Below, in pieces: positions 1-11,220 of a DNA stretch of 64,000 nt; the first letter of the stretch is position 1, and the number at the start of each line of letters is the position of its first letter. The position numbers and the translations under genes were made by a program. The stretch lies in NCBI GenBank assembly GCA_963682025.1, contig OY821518.1, forward strand, positions 37,470,559 to 37,534,558, in the 5' to 3' direction. The notes under the pieces are model-generated. The model did no database searches. It was not told the DNA's origin and saw only the letters and a program-made list of their open reading frames with translations. Source of the DNA: Cordilura impudica (Eukaryota; Arthropoda; Insecta; Diptera; Scathophagidae).

Positions 1-132
1 ATTTCAGAAATTATCGAATCAGTTTCAGAGAATATCAAATGTATTTCAGAAAAAAATGTATTCAGAAATTATCCAATGTATTTCAGAAAATATCAATTGA
101 ATTTCAAAAACTGTCAATTGAGTTTCAGAAAA
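1..132. repeat. 21-bp minisatellite, left arm (enters from outside the window)
   Basis: Degenerate copies of a unit built on TTTCAGAAAATATCAATTGA run in one orientation from the first base. The same unit returns in the opposite orientation at 598-1412, so the two arrays form an imperfect large inverted repeat. A few further degenerate copies are seen near 4750-4890. Confidence 0.75.
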
Positions 133-284
133 ATAGCCAGAACGCTATATAAAAACATACTTTTTAAGTGTAATACTGGGTGTGTAATATTTCTTGAAAA
201 CTACATATAAACGTGTTATTTAAAAATGGCGACTTCAAAATCGGTAAAAATTATATTCTGGTGTTTCTATTGCAGCTGATTAAC

Positions 285-462
285 AAATGAAGTCCTCACC
301 GGTAGGTGAGTAGGTAGTATGCTCACCTATCATGGGGGGTCGTGGGTTCGATTCCCACCAGAGGCATTGGTCTGTTGCTGCAAAAAAAACTAGGCAACCG
401 CTGGACCCAAAAATTAGAATCTGCAGACAAGCCACTCGGCTTCGCGGAACTAGGCTAAAAAA
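285..462 (+). mobile_element. tRNA-derived SINE
   Basis: The head resembles a tRNA. An A-box-like TAGGTGAGTAGG lies at 303-314 and a perfect B box GGTTCGATTCC at 345-355. The B box sits inside a 5-bp T-arm stem, GTGGG/CCCAC. The acceptor and anticodon stems do not pair well, so this is not a functional tRNA gene. An unrelated body of about 85 bp follows and ends in an A-rich tail near 453-462. This head-body-tail order is that of a Pol III SINE. Exact ends are uncertain because no clear target duplication was found. Confidence 0.6.
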
Positions 463-597
463 AAAATTAAAAGCCCGCACTTGATAGCTTATTTTCTAGT
501 ACACAAAAACTAAGTCCAAATAATGCGCGACTCCAAATCACTAATAGAAACAATAATAACTTTTCGATATTGTAGGGTAAACTACTTTTTAATTCTG

Positions 598-1412
598 AAT
601 TTCAATTGATATTTTCTGAAATACATTTGATAATATGTGAAATACATTTGATGTATTGTGAAATACATTTGATGTATTGTGAAATACAATTGATACTTTC
701 TGAAATACAATTGATACTTTCTGAACTTCAATTGATGTTTTCTGAAATGGGCAATTCCATGTGTGACGGAATGACATTTTGAGTTGTAGAATTGAAGTTA
801 AGGCTATTCTACAAAGCTATTTTGAATTGAAAATTCATTCTTCAGTTTGAAAATGATTGTTAATGATTAAGAGATTTAAAAAAATCACAGAACCAATTTT
901 TACACTATTTTATTCTTTTAGTTTTGAGTAATTTCTCATTGTGTGACGGAATGACATTTTTGCTACCATGACTCTGTCCTGGTATTAAAACCTGGGAACT
1001 TTTGTAAATTAAGAAGCAAGTCAGATTTTAAACAAGAGCATATTTTACATATGATATATAAGCAATATAAAATTATAATTTAGAGCAACTGGCCTGTAAT
1101 AGTATGGAATTTATTAACTGTCATTTGACGTGACGGAATGACTGTGACGGAATGACTAAAGTTTCTTGAACATGTATTAAAAGAAATTTGAATAAACAAA
1201 TAAATTTTATATTTATTTTATTATTTAGAATGCTTGTAAGGAATTACATTATGTAACTTGGAACATATTTTAATATATTTTTAAACTTACTTCATATAAA
1301 TGAAAAACTATTTTTTTTTCATAAGAGTTGACATTTTTATGGAATTGCCCAAATACAATTGATACTTTCGGAAATTCAATTGATGTTTTCTGAAATACGA
1401 TTGGAAAAAGTG
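598..1412. repeat. 21-bp minisatellite, right arm, interrupted by a MITE
   Basis: About ten tandem copies of a 21-bp unit (for example TGTGAAATACATTTGATGTA plus one base) occupy 598-748 and 1351-1412. Because 21 is a multiple of three, the array is open on the minus strand and reads as a 7-residue repeat, which I do not regard as a gene. The orientation is opposite to the array at 1-132. Confidence 0.8.
749..1350. mobile_element. 602-bp MITE with 12-bp TIRs and 4-bp TSD
   Basis: Perfect terminal inverted repeats GGGCAATTCCAT/ATGGAATTGCCC bound the element. The 4-bp AAAT at 745-748 is repeated at 1351-1354, and removing the insert restores the 21-bp repeat. Inside are four copies of GTGACGGAATGAC (near 763, 943, 1130 and 1144), the last two in tandem, like subterminal transposase-binding sites. 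No coding capacity is visible. A 4-bp TSD plus repeated internal motifs is also the layout of the autonomous element at 52946-55602, although the motifs differ. Confidence 0.85.
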
Positions 1413-1789
1413 TAGTAATTTTAAAAAACACCTACGTTTATTTTTGGCTTCTTCGAAGTTGTCCTAGCATTTAGCTTCTGAATGTAGCAGGCAGCTATTC
1501 ACAATAGATAATTGAATTTCAACTCTGTTTGTGTTAGATGTCAAGTAAAATAAAGACGTCAATAAATATATGGAAATAGACAAATGGAAAAGTAAAAAAA
1601 TTCTTGGACAGAGGAAAAGTTGACGAGAAAGGTTTATTTTTACTTTTTTCTTCCAAACATTTAAGTATTTTAGTAAAATGATAAAGAAAATATTAAATTA
1701 AGAAAGGAAAATATAACAAAATCTTTGCACCAATATACTCGTACCTCACACCGTTTTTGTCTTGTGTTTATATTGTGAAATAGATTTTT

Positions 1790-1958
1790 TATTCTTCATC
1801 TATCATTTCGTTGACTAAATCGTCACATTCTAAGTCCTGTTTGGATGGCTCATGTCTTAAGCTGATTATAAAAGGGTTTGATGAAACCAGTACGCGACGA
1901 AAAATGTCACTGTTTATCGAAATTCTGTTGCATATCCTAGAAAACGTTAACCTCTATT
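1790..1958 (-). pseudogene. coding-like island, possible 3'-terminal exon, unrecognised
   Basis: On the minus strand a frame is open for about 55 codons and ends in TAA at 1790-1792, in sequence less AT-rich than its surroundings. The product is mixed and acidic near its end, with the C-terminal motif ECDDLVNEMIDEE. A possible splice acceptor, TTTTCTAG, ends near 1937 and would leave an exon of about 147 bp. I do not recognise the product. It could be the last exon of a host gene, a transposase remnant or chance. Confidence 0.2.
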
Positions 1959-2713
1959 TTCTCTAGTCCTCATTTCTTGCCCCTCCTGCTCCCTCACTTA
2001 GCATAGTAGGGGCCATTATTAGCCAATAGATAAAGTTGTGATGTTATTGGATAGATTATTAGTTTTACGTTATTATAAGTATACTTTAAGCTTAAGGTGA
2101 CCGATGAGCTAACTTTAACTTTAACCATGAGGTTTATGTATTTAATGTTGCCAAATTTTCTGATCTATGATGAAGAAGAAGAATTTCGCATTATTTTCGG
2201 TTTGGGTAAAATGTCCTTATTTGGCGCCATCATTTAAAATTTTGTAATATATATTAAATTAATTTTAATTCCCTTCGACCTTTGAAATAATCAACATGTA
2301 AATAAATAAATTTTTGGTGTATTTACCACTCGACACAAATATAAAAAAACAAACTTCACAAATTTTTATTGTTAGTTTGTTCGTAAGCAAACAAAAAAAA
2401 AGTACGTTGCCACCAAGGATTTTTATAAATCAAATTATAAATCAAATTATAAATCAGTTGGTCAAAAGAAATCGGTTTATCCTTTGGTGTTGCCACATTA
2501 TCAAAAATTTTAATTTAATTTTACTGGGATGTTATAATAACGAATAACAGTTAACTTTATTGCTCACCTAAAGTTACCTTTTGCTAGCAATTACTTTACA
2601 AAAATGTTCTTTCTTATTCCGAGTAACGAATTTTTTGTGAAAGTTTACGCTGATCAAAAGCGAAATGTAAAAAAGGTTTCGTTCAACAAATCTTCAAAGA
2701 AAATAACCGGTAG

Positions 2714-2833
2714 CAGCCCTTATATGAAGAAAAAGGTCTTTCCCAAGTTGAGGAAGAAATCTTGGCTTCAGCAGGTATTGAAGACGCTGTTGAGGATCTG
2801 AAGAATATCCAAAGATTCGGATCAGTATTGTAG
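2714..2833 (+). pseudogene. coding-like island, unrecognised
   Basis: A 39-codon plus-strand frame follows an in-frame TAG and ends at TAG 2831-2833. It is rich in Glu, Leu, Ile and Ala (motifs LSQVEEEILASAG and EDLKNIQRFG), which looks like an amphipathic helical protein rather than random AT-rich translation. A frame starting at 2604 overlaps it out of phase, which could mean a frameshifted relict, or a splice acceptor at GGTAG just before 2714. No family was recognised. Confidence 0.18.
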
Positions 2834-3179
2834 CGAAAATCAGTGGAGAGTTGTCTACTAGTACATCGCAAGGCTAAAATTATGAGGATGATGAGATGAT
2901 AGGAAGATGACAAATAAAGAAAAACAAAGCTGGAACCACTTTTACTGTTTTTTTCTTTTCAATTTTAGAATAAACATATGTTTTTTTTAAATTTTCTCTT
3001 TAATCTGTTAAAATACTAAAACCAAAAATCGTATCATTTCGTAACGAGTAGAGAAATCGAAAATATTAACACTATCGAAATAAACCTCGATACGAAATTA
3101 TTTCAATAACTATTGCGCAAATTAGGCCCTTGTTATATAGGATTGTGAATAACTCTTATATTGAAATTTTCTGAATTTT

Positions 3180-3985
3180 AATACCCTCCACTCCAGTGTG
3201 CAGAGGATATATATAAGTTTGTCATTCTGTTTGTAATAATTAGAAAAAAAAATTTTGGACCCCATAAAACATATATATTTGTGATCCTTATAACAACCGG
3301 AGTTGATATAGCGATGTCCGTCTGTCCGTCTGTTCGTCTGTGGAAATCACGATGGCGGCATCAATCGGGCAGCTAGGATGCTCGCTGACATAAAAAATGA
3401 TTCACTGACATCCTGAAAAGTTTGCTATTTAAATTCGCCCAAATCGGTCGATTAGGGCCCGAGATTTGAATGAAGAACTAAAAAAAAATCTTGAAAAACT
3501 ATAATTTTCTATGTTGTTCTTGTCACGATCACGCCCTCAAGAGGATATCTAAGGTGATCATTTTTAGTGAGAATGATTTTCCAAATTCATGGGAAGATTT
3601 CCATTTCAAAAATCATTAAAATCGGTAGAACAGGTCCAGGGAAATCTCTGAAAAAGTAAAAAAAAAATTAAAAATATGATGTTTCTATAGTGTTCTTGTT
3701 GTTATTCTAAATGTTATATTGTTGTCATAGCTGGACTTGTTGTTTTTGTGGTCGTTGTGGTAATAATATAATAAAAACTAACCCTTTGTGCATTTTTTTA
3801 TCAACTCTGGTAGAAAAATTTAAAAGTTTCCATTGTTTTGCCATCACTAAAAAATTTACTAGATCATTTCTGTCATTGCCACGAGCCTGCCCGCAAAATT
3901 TCAGATCGATTGGGTCACAGGAAAGGTGTTCAAATCGATCAAAAATTTTTTCGACAAGCAGACACTATGAGTTAATATAAAGGGA
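3180..3985 (+). mobile_element. GTCY-microsatellite repeat, divergent subfamily
   Basis: It starts with a small hairpin-like ATACCCTCCACTCCAGTGTG, followed by TTTGTCATTC, GTTGATATAGCGATG and a (GTCY)n tract near 3316-3341. This order of blocks matches the mini-me class described from Diptera. It differs in sequence from the main family seen from 6546 on. The end is approximate. Confidence 0.55.
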
Positions 3986-6545
3986 GTAAAAATTCACCAG
4001 CATCTAAAGCAAATAATGCTAAAATACCTACTTGTTAATAAAAAGAAAACAATGTAAATTTAGCAAAAAAAATTTATTTATTAATTTATTTAAAGAGAAA
4101 AACACAAAAATAACGTTTGATGTCATATTTTTTGTGTGTAATATTTACATATACATAAATACATACACATATTAAATAATACAAATAATATACATACATA
4201 TATTCCATATATGTATATCCATAATAACTGCATGTTAGAAATAAATCGGTATATTATTTTATTTACATAAAATTCTGCAATATTTTGTTGTGGGGAAAAT
4301 ACATTTCTTTTGCATTAACAGAGTGTCACTTCATTTTGCTCAGCGTGACTATGCCACAGCAGATGGCGCCACAATTTTTGTTTGTTCTAATTAGCTTTGC
4401 AATAGTTCTTTCTATTTTAACATGAATGTTAATATTTTCAACTGGATATCATACAGAACAATGTTAAGAGTATACACGGGCTGGTCTTTTATTATTTCAT
4501 ACGTTTTTTCATTATTCTTTTACAAATATGAACATAAGTTTGGCATATTAACTTTTTGTTGTCTTTACAAAATAGAGTTACCGAGTTCATCAATGAGTTT
4601 TTTGCTTTCAAAACAGTTCTACATAGTTATATAGAATTATTATTCTGCTTTACATACAAAATATCTGATTGCGATTACATCTAATTTTTAAAAATTGTTT
4701 ATAATTACTAAAGCATTATTATTCACATAAATACAAAATTGCACTTTTTAAATTTTCCATTCAAATTTAAGAAAATATCAATTCTAAAAACTGGAATTAA
4801 AAATTTCCAATTATAAATTACAATTAATTGAATTTCAGAAAATCATATCAAAACGTCGGAAATTATAATTTTAAAATTTAGAAGACATCAATTGCATCTT
4901 TAATACATAAATTTTATTCGTTACACAAATTGAAATTCCAAAAAAAAAAAAAAAAAACACCAAATACCTATGTTTACATTTAAAAAATTTTTACATTTAA
5001 AAAAAATATTGACATTCAGGAGAAATTAATAGCTTTTCAGTACCGCAATACAGTAACTTCTTTTAACGATAGTCGAATCGTTAAAAAAAAAAAGAAAATA
5101 GCAAAATTATCAGTAAAATTTTTAAACGATATTCGCTATTGGTAAACTCAGCTGTTGTTGTTATCTAAGCGACAACCATTTTTAAGTTGTTTATTCAATC
5201 GATAAAAACTTGAATTTTTAGGTTGAAATGTCGTCATACATAAATAAAAATCATAAAATAGTGAAAATATTTTGCTTATATTAAAAAACTTTTTTATATA
5301 AATAAAAAATTAAATATCATATTCAATTCATTACATCATTTTCAAATAAATAAACAGAAATATTAGTAAAAAAAAATAAAGATATTAAACATAAAGATAA
5401 AATCATCCTTTCAAACACGAAGTAATTTGTTTTTTTCTATTCTTCTTTGTGTTTTTCGCAAAGATGTAAGTACTTAGTGAATCACTTAATCCTTAGTGCA
5501 AACAACAGTAGCTGTCGATATATTTTGCGATTGTCGGATCGTTGAAATTTACAGAATCACACTATAGAAAACATTAAAAACTGTTACATAAATAAACGCA
5601 ATTTGACGAGAATTTTATTTATATATAAATTTTCACAATTTTTTTTTGGATGAAAATTTGAAGTTTTTCAGAAAATAAAGAGAACAAATTGTTTTATTTA
5701 AAATGTTTGGGACATTTGGTTTTTTTTGCGTTTGGCATCCCTAATTTGAATATTTATTATTATAAATTTATTCTCTATGTTTTCCAAATATGGCAATATC
5801 TTAATAAAAAAATTGAGAGAATTTTTTTGGTTATAATATTGTTACTCCATACGACCTATATGGCCGCAATGAAGAAATATTTGGCCAGTTAAAAGAAACT
5901 ATGTAGCCATCTCCAATTAGCACGATTTAATGCATATGCCACCCTACACAACCATTACCTTTACAATGGAGGTTAGGGCGAGCTATTTAATTAGCAAAAA
6001 CTAAATTAAACGAGAAGTTATGTCATATAACCGGAAACGCATGCATATAGATATATAACCAAAATGCATGCCGATCAGCAACCACGACGACCAAAAAGCA
6101 AACACCGAAATAATTCCGAAATAATAGAAAAGACGAAAACCAACCCAAAGAATTTGCTGAAATAATTTGGTATTAAGTTTAACAAATTGTTTACTTTTTC
6201 ATTTACATTTATTATCAAGACTCAAACCGTATATTTAAATTTAATATTTTCATTATAAATTTTTACTATTTTGCTAGAATTTTGCATTAGTACGAATGAC
6301 TTATGTATTTTCATTTGTTAGTTTTTAATAATCTCTTGCAAAATTTCACAATTAATATATATATTACATATTTAAATAATTATTTATTTTGTTATTAAGT
6401 ATTATTCTGACGGCTGATTATTATGTTATTTTATGTACGCACAAAAGTATGTATGCATGTATGCCTATTGTGATACGATGATGTCATATATTTGGTAAAT
6501 TTTTAATTAAGTTGGATTAAATGCAATTGTTACATATTTTTTTTT
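3986..6545. other. AT-rich stretch without a recognised gene
   Basis: Long A and T runs and TA-rich microsatellite-like tracts (about 4140-4220) dominate. A few degenerate copies of the 21-bp unit occur near 4750-4890. I see no supported coding sequence. Confidence 0.5.
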
Positions 6546-7622
6546 GCACCCTATGGTGCAAAACCTATGGTGAGGGTATAATGAGTTTGTGCTGATGTTT
6601 GTAACTACCACACATATTTGAACTAGACTTCCCTTTTATTATACCGATCGACTCAGAATCAGTTTCTGGGACGATTAAGCGATATCCTTCAATCCGCCTG
6701 ACCGCCTGCCTGTCTATCTGTCCATCTGTATGTCCATGTAAAACTTGTAATCACACTATATGCCAAAAGTTTAACATATCTATAATATTAATAGGATAGG
6801 CGATTTCTTGTGACCGATGTTTTGTTCTACCGTTTTATCCCGATTTTGACTAAACGTATATCATTTGAAATGTATTTCTTTTTAGCCGTTTTACAGATTT
6901 ACAGATTTTTAAATTTTTCTTTTATTTTGAGTAAATTGCATTTAAAGGTGCTACTAACACATACGTAAAATTATACATATGCTTTGTGTGTTTTATTAAA
7001 TAAAGGTGTTGTTGTGTGAATTGGTTAAGTTGAAAAATAAAGCTGCCTAGAAATTGCACTCGAATTTCGAGCGCTGGAATCTGCTATTATTAATAAAATT
7101 GGGTAAATAATTTTTACTAACCATAGAATGAACGTTATTCTAGGCACTATACAAAGATACCGACTAAAACGCTCGCAAGCTCCAGATCATCATACAGTTT
7201 TCGATGAAATGTGGTTATGTGTGTGTATTATGTCCACTAATCAGTAGTCCCCGCAGGGTCATTTTTAGTCATAGTCTTCATCTAAAAAGTTGATTCACGA
7301 TCTTCACTTAAATCTATCAAAAACAGACATATTGGATAGAATTTTTTTAAATTTGGTTTATATATTTTTTTGAGAACTATAAGTGACTATAAAATACCCT
7401 CATTATCCATACATTTTCTGAGATAGCCCCCATATAAAAATAATATCAGAGATGAACTTTTTCTTATCAGAACGCACAAATTCAAAACACTACCAACAAA
7501 ATTTTGCTTATGCCTTTTTTCCATATCCAGTTATTGTCTTAACAAAGTTGGATCGGAGACCGTCTCCCGAAACCTATAGTATGGGGTATTGTAAAGTCGG
7601 TCCAGGCCGACTATAATTTTCT
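6546..7622 (+). mobile_element. GTCY repeat, main family, old copy split by a Helitron
   Basis: The copy keeps the family landmarks: GGGTATAATGA, TTTGTGCTG, a GTCY-like tract near 6700-6735, and the terminal GGCCGACTATAATTTTCTT. It is heavily diverged, with 5' GCACCCTATGGTGC replacing the usual hairpin. The short Helitron at 6779-7087 separates its two parts, which continue the family consensus on either side. Confidence 0.75.
6779..7087 (+). mobile_element. non-autonomous Helitron, copy 1
   Basis: It begins with TCTATAATATTAATAGG after an A. It ends with a hairpin (CACTCGAATTTCGAG region) followed by TGGAATCTGCTAT, a mutated form of the family's terminal CTAG, before a T. A 5' TC, a 3' hairpin about ten bases before CTRR, and insertion between A and T are the classical Helitron signature. 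No protein is encoded. The family recurs at 22943, 44972, 49165 and 52777. Confidence 0.8.
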
Positions 7623-8319
7623 TCCTCATTCTTTTTTTTTAATATTTTCAATTTTACATTAATTATTAACTAACCAGTGGTATAAATAAATTTCATATAA
7701 ATTGTAGTAATTAATTATGGTTAACTATCTGTCAAGTGGGAAAATGATTTATTTATTAAATAATGAAACATAATAAGAAGGCAAATATGTTTATTAAAGG
7801 GTTGTGTTAATTGTTCTGTTGAAATAATCCAAACAATTTAAATAAGTTTTTAAATCAATAATATAAACTATTAAATATACAGAGCAATATGCGTCGAGTG
7901 ACAGACTTGCTTAAAATTGATTTACAATTATTTCGAAATTTCATAAAACCTATGCCTTTTATCTAAGTGTTCTGTGGCTGAGGAAAGCCTAAAGATGAGT
8001 TAAAATTTTTTCATTCAAAGGTTAGATCCAAAGTTAAAAAAAAGAGAAAAAATTCTAAAATTAATTTTTCTCTTCAATAAATAATAGTAACTTAAAGTCA
8101 AAAACTTAGTGCGAAATACATTTCAAAAATTAAAATTTATATTTTTTTTAAGGTTTAACATCTCCCATATGGACTCCTATTCTTCATATATCTGAACATA
8201 TTCAGCATAAATTTTAACAATTGGTACTCCTATTTAAGGGCTCTTCTTTTTCAGTTTTTTTAAGGAGTACTAAAATTGGTCCTAGACATAACAGATAAAG
8301 GGTTAATTTATTATTTATC
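7623..8319. other. AT-rich stretch, nothing recognised
   Basis: I see no repeat family or reading frame that I can support, apart from an AAAGGGTTAA motif near 8297 that resembles the inverted end of the TTAA-flanked element which begins just downstream. Confidence 0.4.
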
Positions 8320-8366
8320 TTAACCCTTTCACGACCGAACCTAAATTGCTGGAAAATTTTTATTTA

Positions 8367-9106
8367 TTATACCCTATACCACTATGTGGTTTGGGTATAA
8401 TGACTTTGTGCTGCTGTTTGTAACTAACAAAAATATTTGACCTAGACCCATCTTTTATTATACCGATCGAATCAGAATCACTAGCTGATTCGATTTAACG
8501 ATGTCCGTCCGTCCGTCGGTATGTCCATGTAAAGCTTGTAATCAAACTACAGGTCGATTAGACGAAATTTGGTATATAAGCTTTTATCGGCCATAAGATG
8601 AACGCTATTGAAATTAGTGTGAAGCGGTCCAAGTTAGGACCTGGCCCCCATACAAATGACCCCTACGAAATCAACATAAATTGCCATAAGATCCAAATTA
8701 TCATATAAATCTTAGTCAAATTGGGTTTGTATGTATTAATTACATCCATTAATCAGTACTCCAAAAATGATCCCTATTGGACAACTTTTAGTCATAGCCC
8801 CCATATAACGCCGCTTCCCGATCTTCGCTTAAATCTATCAAAAAACAAGAATATTGCACAGATTTTTCTCAAATTTGGTTTGTATATATTTTTTCAAAAT
8901 ATAAGTGACTTTAGTCCCCATATAAATCTAGCACCCGATATGAACTTTTACATATTTGCGGCAAAAAAATTAATATCAATGCCACTCAAATTTGAGTTAT
9001 GCTCATTTTCTATATCGAATTAGTTGGACCGAAAGATAGGGTCTCTAAACCATGGTATAGGGTATCATATGGTCGGACTAGACCGACTATAACTTCCTTA
9101 CTTGTT
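8367..9106 (+). mobile_element. GTCY repeat, main family, full-length copy
   Basis: This copy shows the full family architecture. A 5' hairpin is formed by ATACCCTATACCAC and GTGGTTTGGGTAT. A (GTCY)n core lies near 8503-8520. The 3' end carries GGTATAGGGTAT, complementary to the 5' end, then a near-palindrome GTCGGACTAGACCGAC, ACTATAAC and a T-rich end. The inverted ends, 3' palindrome, T-run target and lack of target duplications resemble Helentron-associated elements. That assignment is inference. Confidence 0.8.
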
Positions 9107-9708
9107 TTTTTTTTTGTGGATTCGCACTTAACGACCCAACATTTCTAAACAAAAGTTTCGTCAAAAATATTTTTTTTTCAATTCCTTCAAGGAAAAATCC
9201 ATGGGCGTATATATATCCCATTGGTTGTCAACGGTCAAAATTAGTGAGCAACTTATTTAGTCAGCTCAAAGCGTTAGTGATTTTTTATTTTTTACATAAA
9301 TAACTGTAGTTTTGGTTTTGTATTTGTTGTACATTTTTAAATATAGATCACAGAGAATCGATTACTACTTTTTTAGTTTGTACTAATTAAGGAAAGGAAA
9401 ATCGGTCAAACGCAATATGTTCCTTTTGTAAACAACCCTTTTGTTTTCACAAAAAACCGTAATTTCTTCGAAGATTGCCATAATTGATTTTGGATTTTTA
9501 AGATATTTAGAATTAATCTTTTTCTTTTATCTTTTTATTTATAGTTAAATTAATTGTTGATTTAATATTATGAATTTTTTTTGATTTAATAAAAATATAG
9601 AATTATAAAACATCTTTTTTACCACTGACGACCAATTGGACATATATGTCCCATACTGAATTTTTCTGAATAATAAAGCGATTCCATATATGGTGTTTCT
9701 GAAAACCA

Positions 9709-9977
9709 TGTGGCACCCTGTCACTATTTTGATTTATGTCATTTACATTTGTCTTATTATCGTAGATATACTTTCATAGCTTGATAACAAATTTGGTTTT
9801 TTACATTATTCATTCTCTTTTGTTGTCCGACATCATACATACGTCTAAAAGCATGCGCTCTTCAAAATTAATTCAATATTTTAAGTATTCTGAATTTATA
9901 ATTTATTTTTTAATAAAGTAATTTCAATTGGAAAAAAACTCGCAATTTTGTTTATTGGCAATTCGATAAAATTACCA
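9709..9977 (+). repeat. 5' LTR
   Basis: The 269-bp repeat runs from TGTGGCACCC to AAAATTACCA. A possible polyadenylation signal AATAAA lies near 9912. It matches the 3' LTR except for T versus C at the GCATGCGCTC motif near 9854. Confidence 0.95.
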
Positions 9978-9980
9978 AAT

Positions 9981-9994
9981 TGGTGACCCCGACG
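9981..9994 (+). promoter_or_regulatory. primer-binding site for tRNA-Trp
   Basis: TGGTGACCCCGACG starts three bases after the 5' LTR and is complementary to the tRNA-Trp 3' end ending in CGTCGGGGTCA plus CCA. Confidence 0.88.
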
Positions 9995-10105
9995 AAAAGT
10001 GTTTTTAAGTTCTTTTTTAAACATTGGTGTCAGCGTCTCTATACCGAAAACAAGCGTCATAACGGTACCTGTCGACATTTCTAAAAATCGACGCTGATTA
10101 CCAAA

Positions 10106-10968
10106 ATGACTGATGCGAGTAAAAAATCAACAATTTCACAGCCGGCAATGGCCGAAGAGATGCCTCCCTCATCCACGTGCTGAATCACCAATAGCAGCTA
10201 ATGTCGCTGCGGTGTATGCACGTCTTCCTTTGCCGCAAATGGCCAGTTCGAACATAGAATCGTGGTTTACGACCATGGATTTCTGGTTCGTGGCATCCGG
10301 AATTTCGAGCGACAAACAAAAGACAGCAACTGTTTTGGCAGCTTTAGACCCGAGCGTCATCTCACAATTATCAGAAGTCATTGCCGAGATGCCTCAAAAT
10401 GATCGGTATTCATACATCCGCAGAAAAATAATTTATCATTTTGCCGACAGGAGATAAAAAGCCATCCGAACTCTTCTACGAGATGAGACGTGTTGCTGGG
10501 ACTACGCTAGGAGAAGCCGCCCTTTAGGGGTTGTGGATAAAGCGGCTTCCTGAAATTGTGCAACCAGTTGTTGCCGCGTCAAGTGGTACCGCCGCCGAAT
10601 TCACGAGAATCGCGGACTCAATCGTGGACGCCATGTCAGGTAGCCAAATCAACTTAATATCGAAACACATTCCCAGCGAAATCGATGAATTGCGCGCTGC
10701 TGTACATAACCTCACAAAACAGTTCGAAAATTTTACTGTTCGCTCACGTTCTCGCAGTCGTACACAGTCGCGTATTCCACCACGTACTCGATCGCAACAT
10801 TTTTCACCAAACAATCCAGCTAGAAAGGCAAGCTTTTCCACATCGACTGACGAGTGCTGGTACCACAAAAAATATGGACAGAAGGCACAAAAATGTAGAA
10901 GCCCGTGTCGCCATAAACGCAATTCAGTCAGCACCGTGACATCCAATGCCGCTCAAAAGTCAGATTGA
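10106..10968 (+). pseudogene. gag: gag of the CsRn1-like element, broken
   Basis: Gag would form the retrotransposon capsid and bind its RNA. The likely start is ATG 10106 (MTDASKKST). The frame moves near 10165-10185 into the frame carrying AANVAAVYARLPLP and FWFVASGISSDKQKT. It shifts again near 10450 and meets an in-frame TAG at 10525. The last part, from about 10528, holds an SRSRSRTQSR basic stretch and the knuckle CWYHKKYGQKAQKCRSPC (C-x2-H-x9-C-x3-C), typical of CsRn1-clade Gag rather than the usual CCHC. It ends at TGA 10966, which is in frame with the protease that follows. That TGA could be a lesion or the natural end of gag. Confidence 0.85.
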
Positions 10969-11188
10969 AGCCATGTGCTCGTGGCAGAAGACAGCGAACC
11001 CACTACCACGAGAAGCACACTTTTCCGCCTACAGGTAAGAGACAAAATAACCAACCAAACCTTTCTAATTGACACTGGCGCCGATGTGTCCGTCCTACCT
11101 CTCACTTCGACATCACATCCGTCGGTATTAAACCCACAGTGACACAATTATATACGGCAAACGGTTTGCCGTCGGTATTAAACCCACA
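10969..11188 (+). pseudogene. protease region of the CsRn1-like element, frameshifted
   Basis: In the same frame as gag, after the TGA at 10966, the sequence encodes the aspartic protease core LIDTGADVSVLP (about 11069-11101). The frame then closes inside a 50-bp tandem duplication (11121-11170 and 11171-11220), whose length is not a multiple of three. The large pol frame restarts in the second copy. An intact protease-RT polyprotein therefore cannot be made without frameshifting. The enzyme would normally release Gag and Pol products. Confidence 0.8.
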
Positions 11189-11220
11189 GTGACACAATTA
11201 TATACGGCAATTGGTTTGCC
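11121..11220 (+). repeat. 50-bp tandem duplication inside pol
   Basis: Two adjacent 50-bp copies begin GTCGGTATTAAACCCACAGT and differ only near their ends (AAACGG versus AATTGG). They break the reading frame between protease and RT. Confidence 0.95.

Larger units (their letters stand above)
1413..3179. other. AT-rich stretch with no recognised gene
   Basis: Apart from two short coding-like islands listed separately (1790-1958 and 2714-2833), I see no repeat family, RNA gene or conserved reading frame here. Confidence 0.5.

Noticed and set aside
285..370. Functional tRNA gene
   Set aside because: The T arm and B box are good, but acceptor and anticodon stems do not fold properly and an A-tailed body follows, so a SINE is the better reading.
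589..777. Minus-strand frame with a 7-residue repeat
   Set aside because: It is the translation of the 21-bp minisatellite and runs into the MITE.
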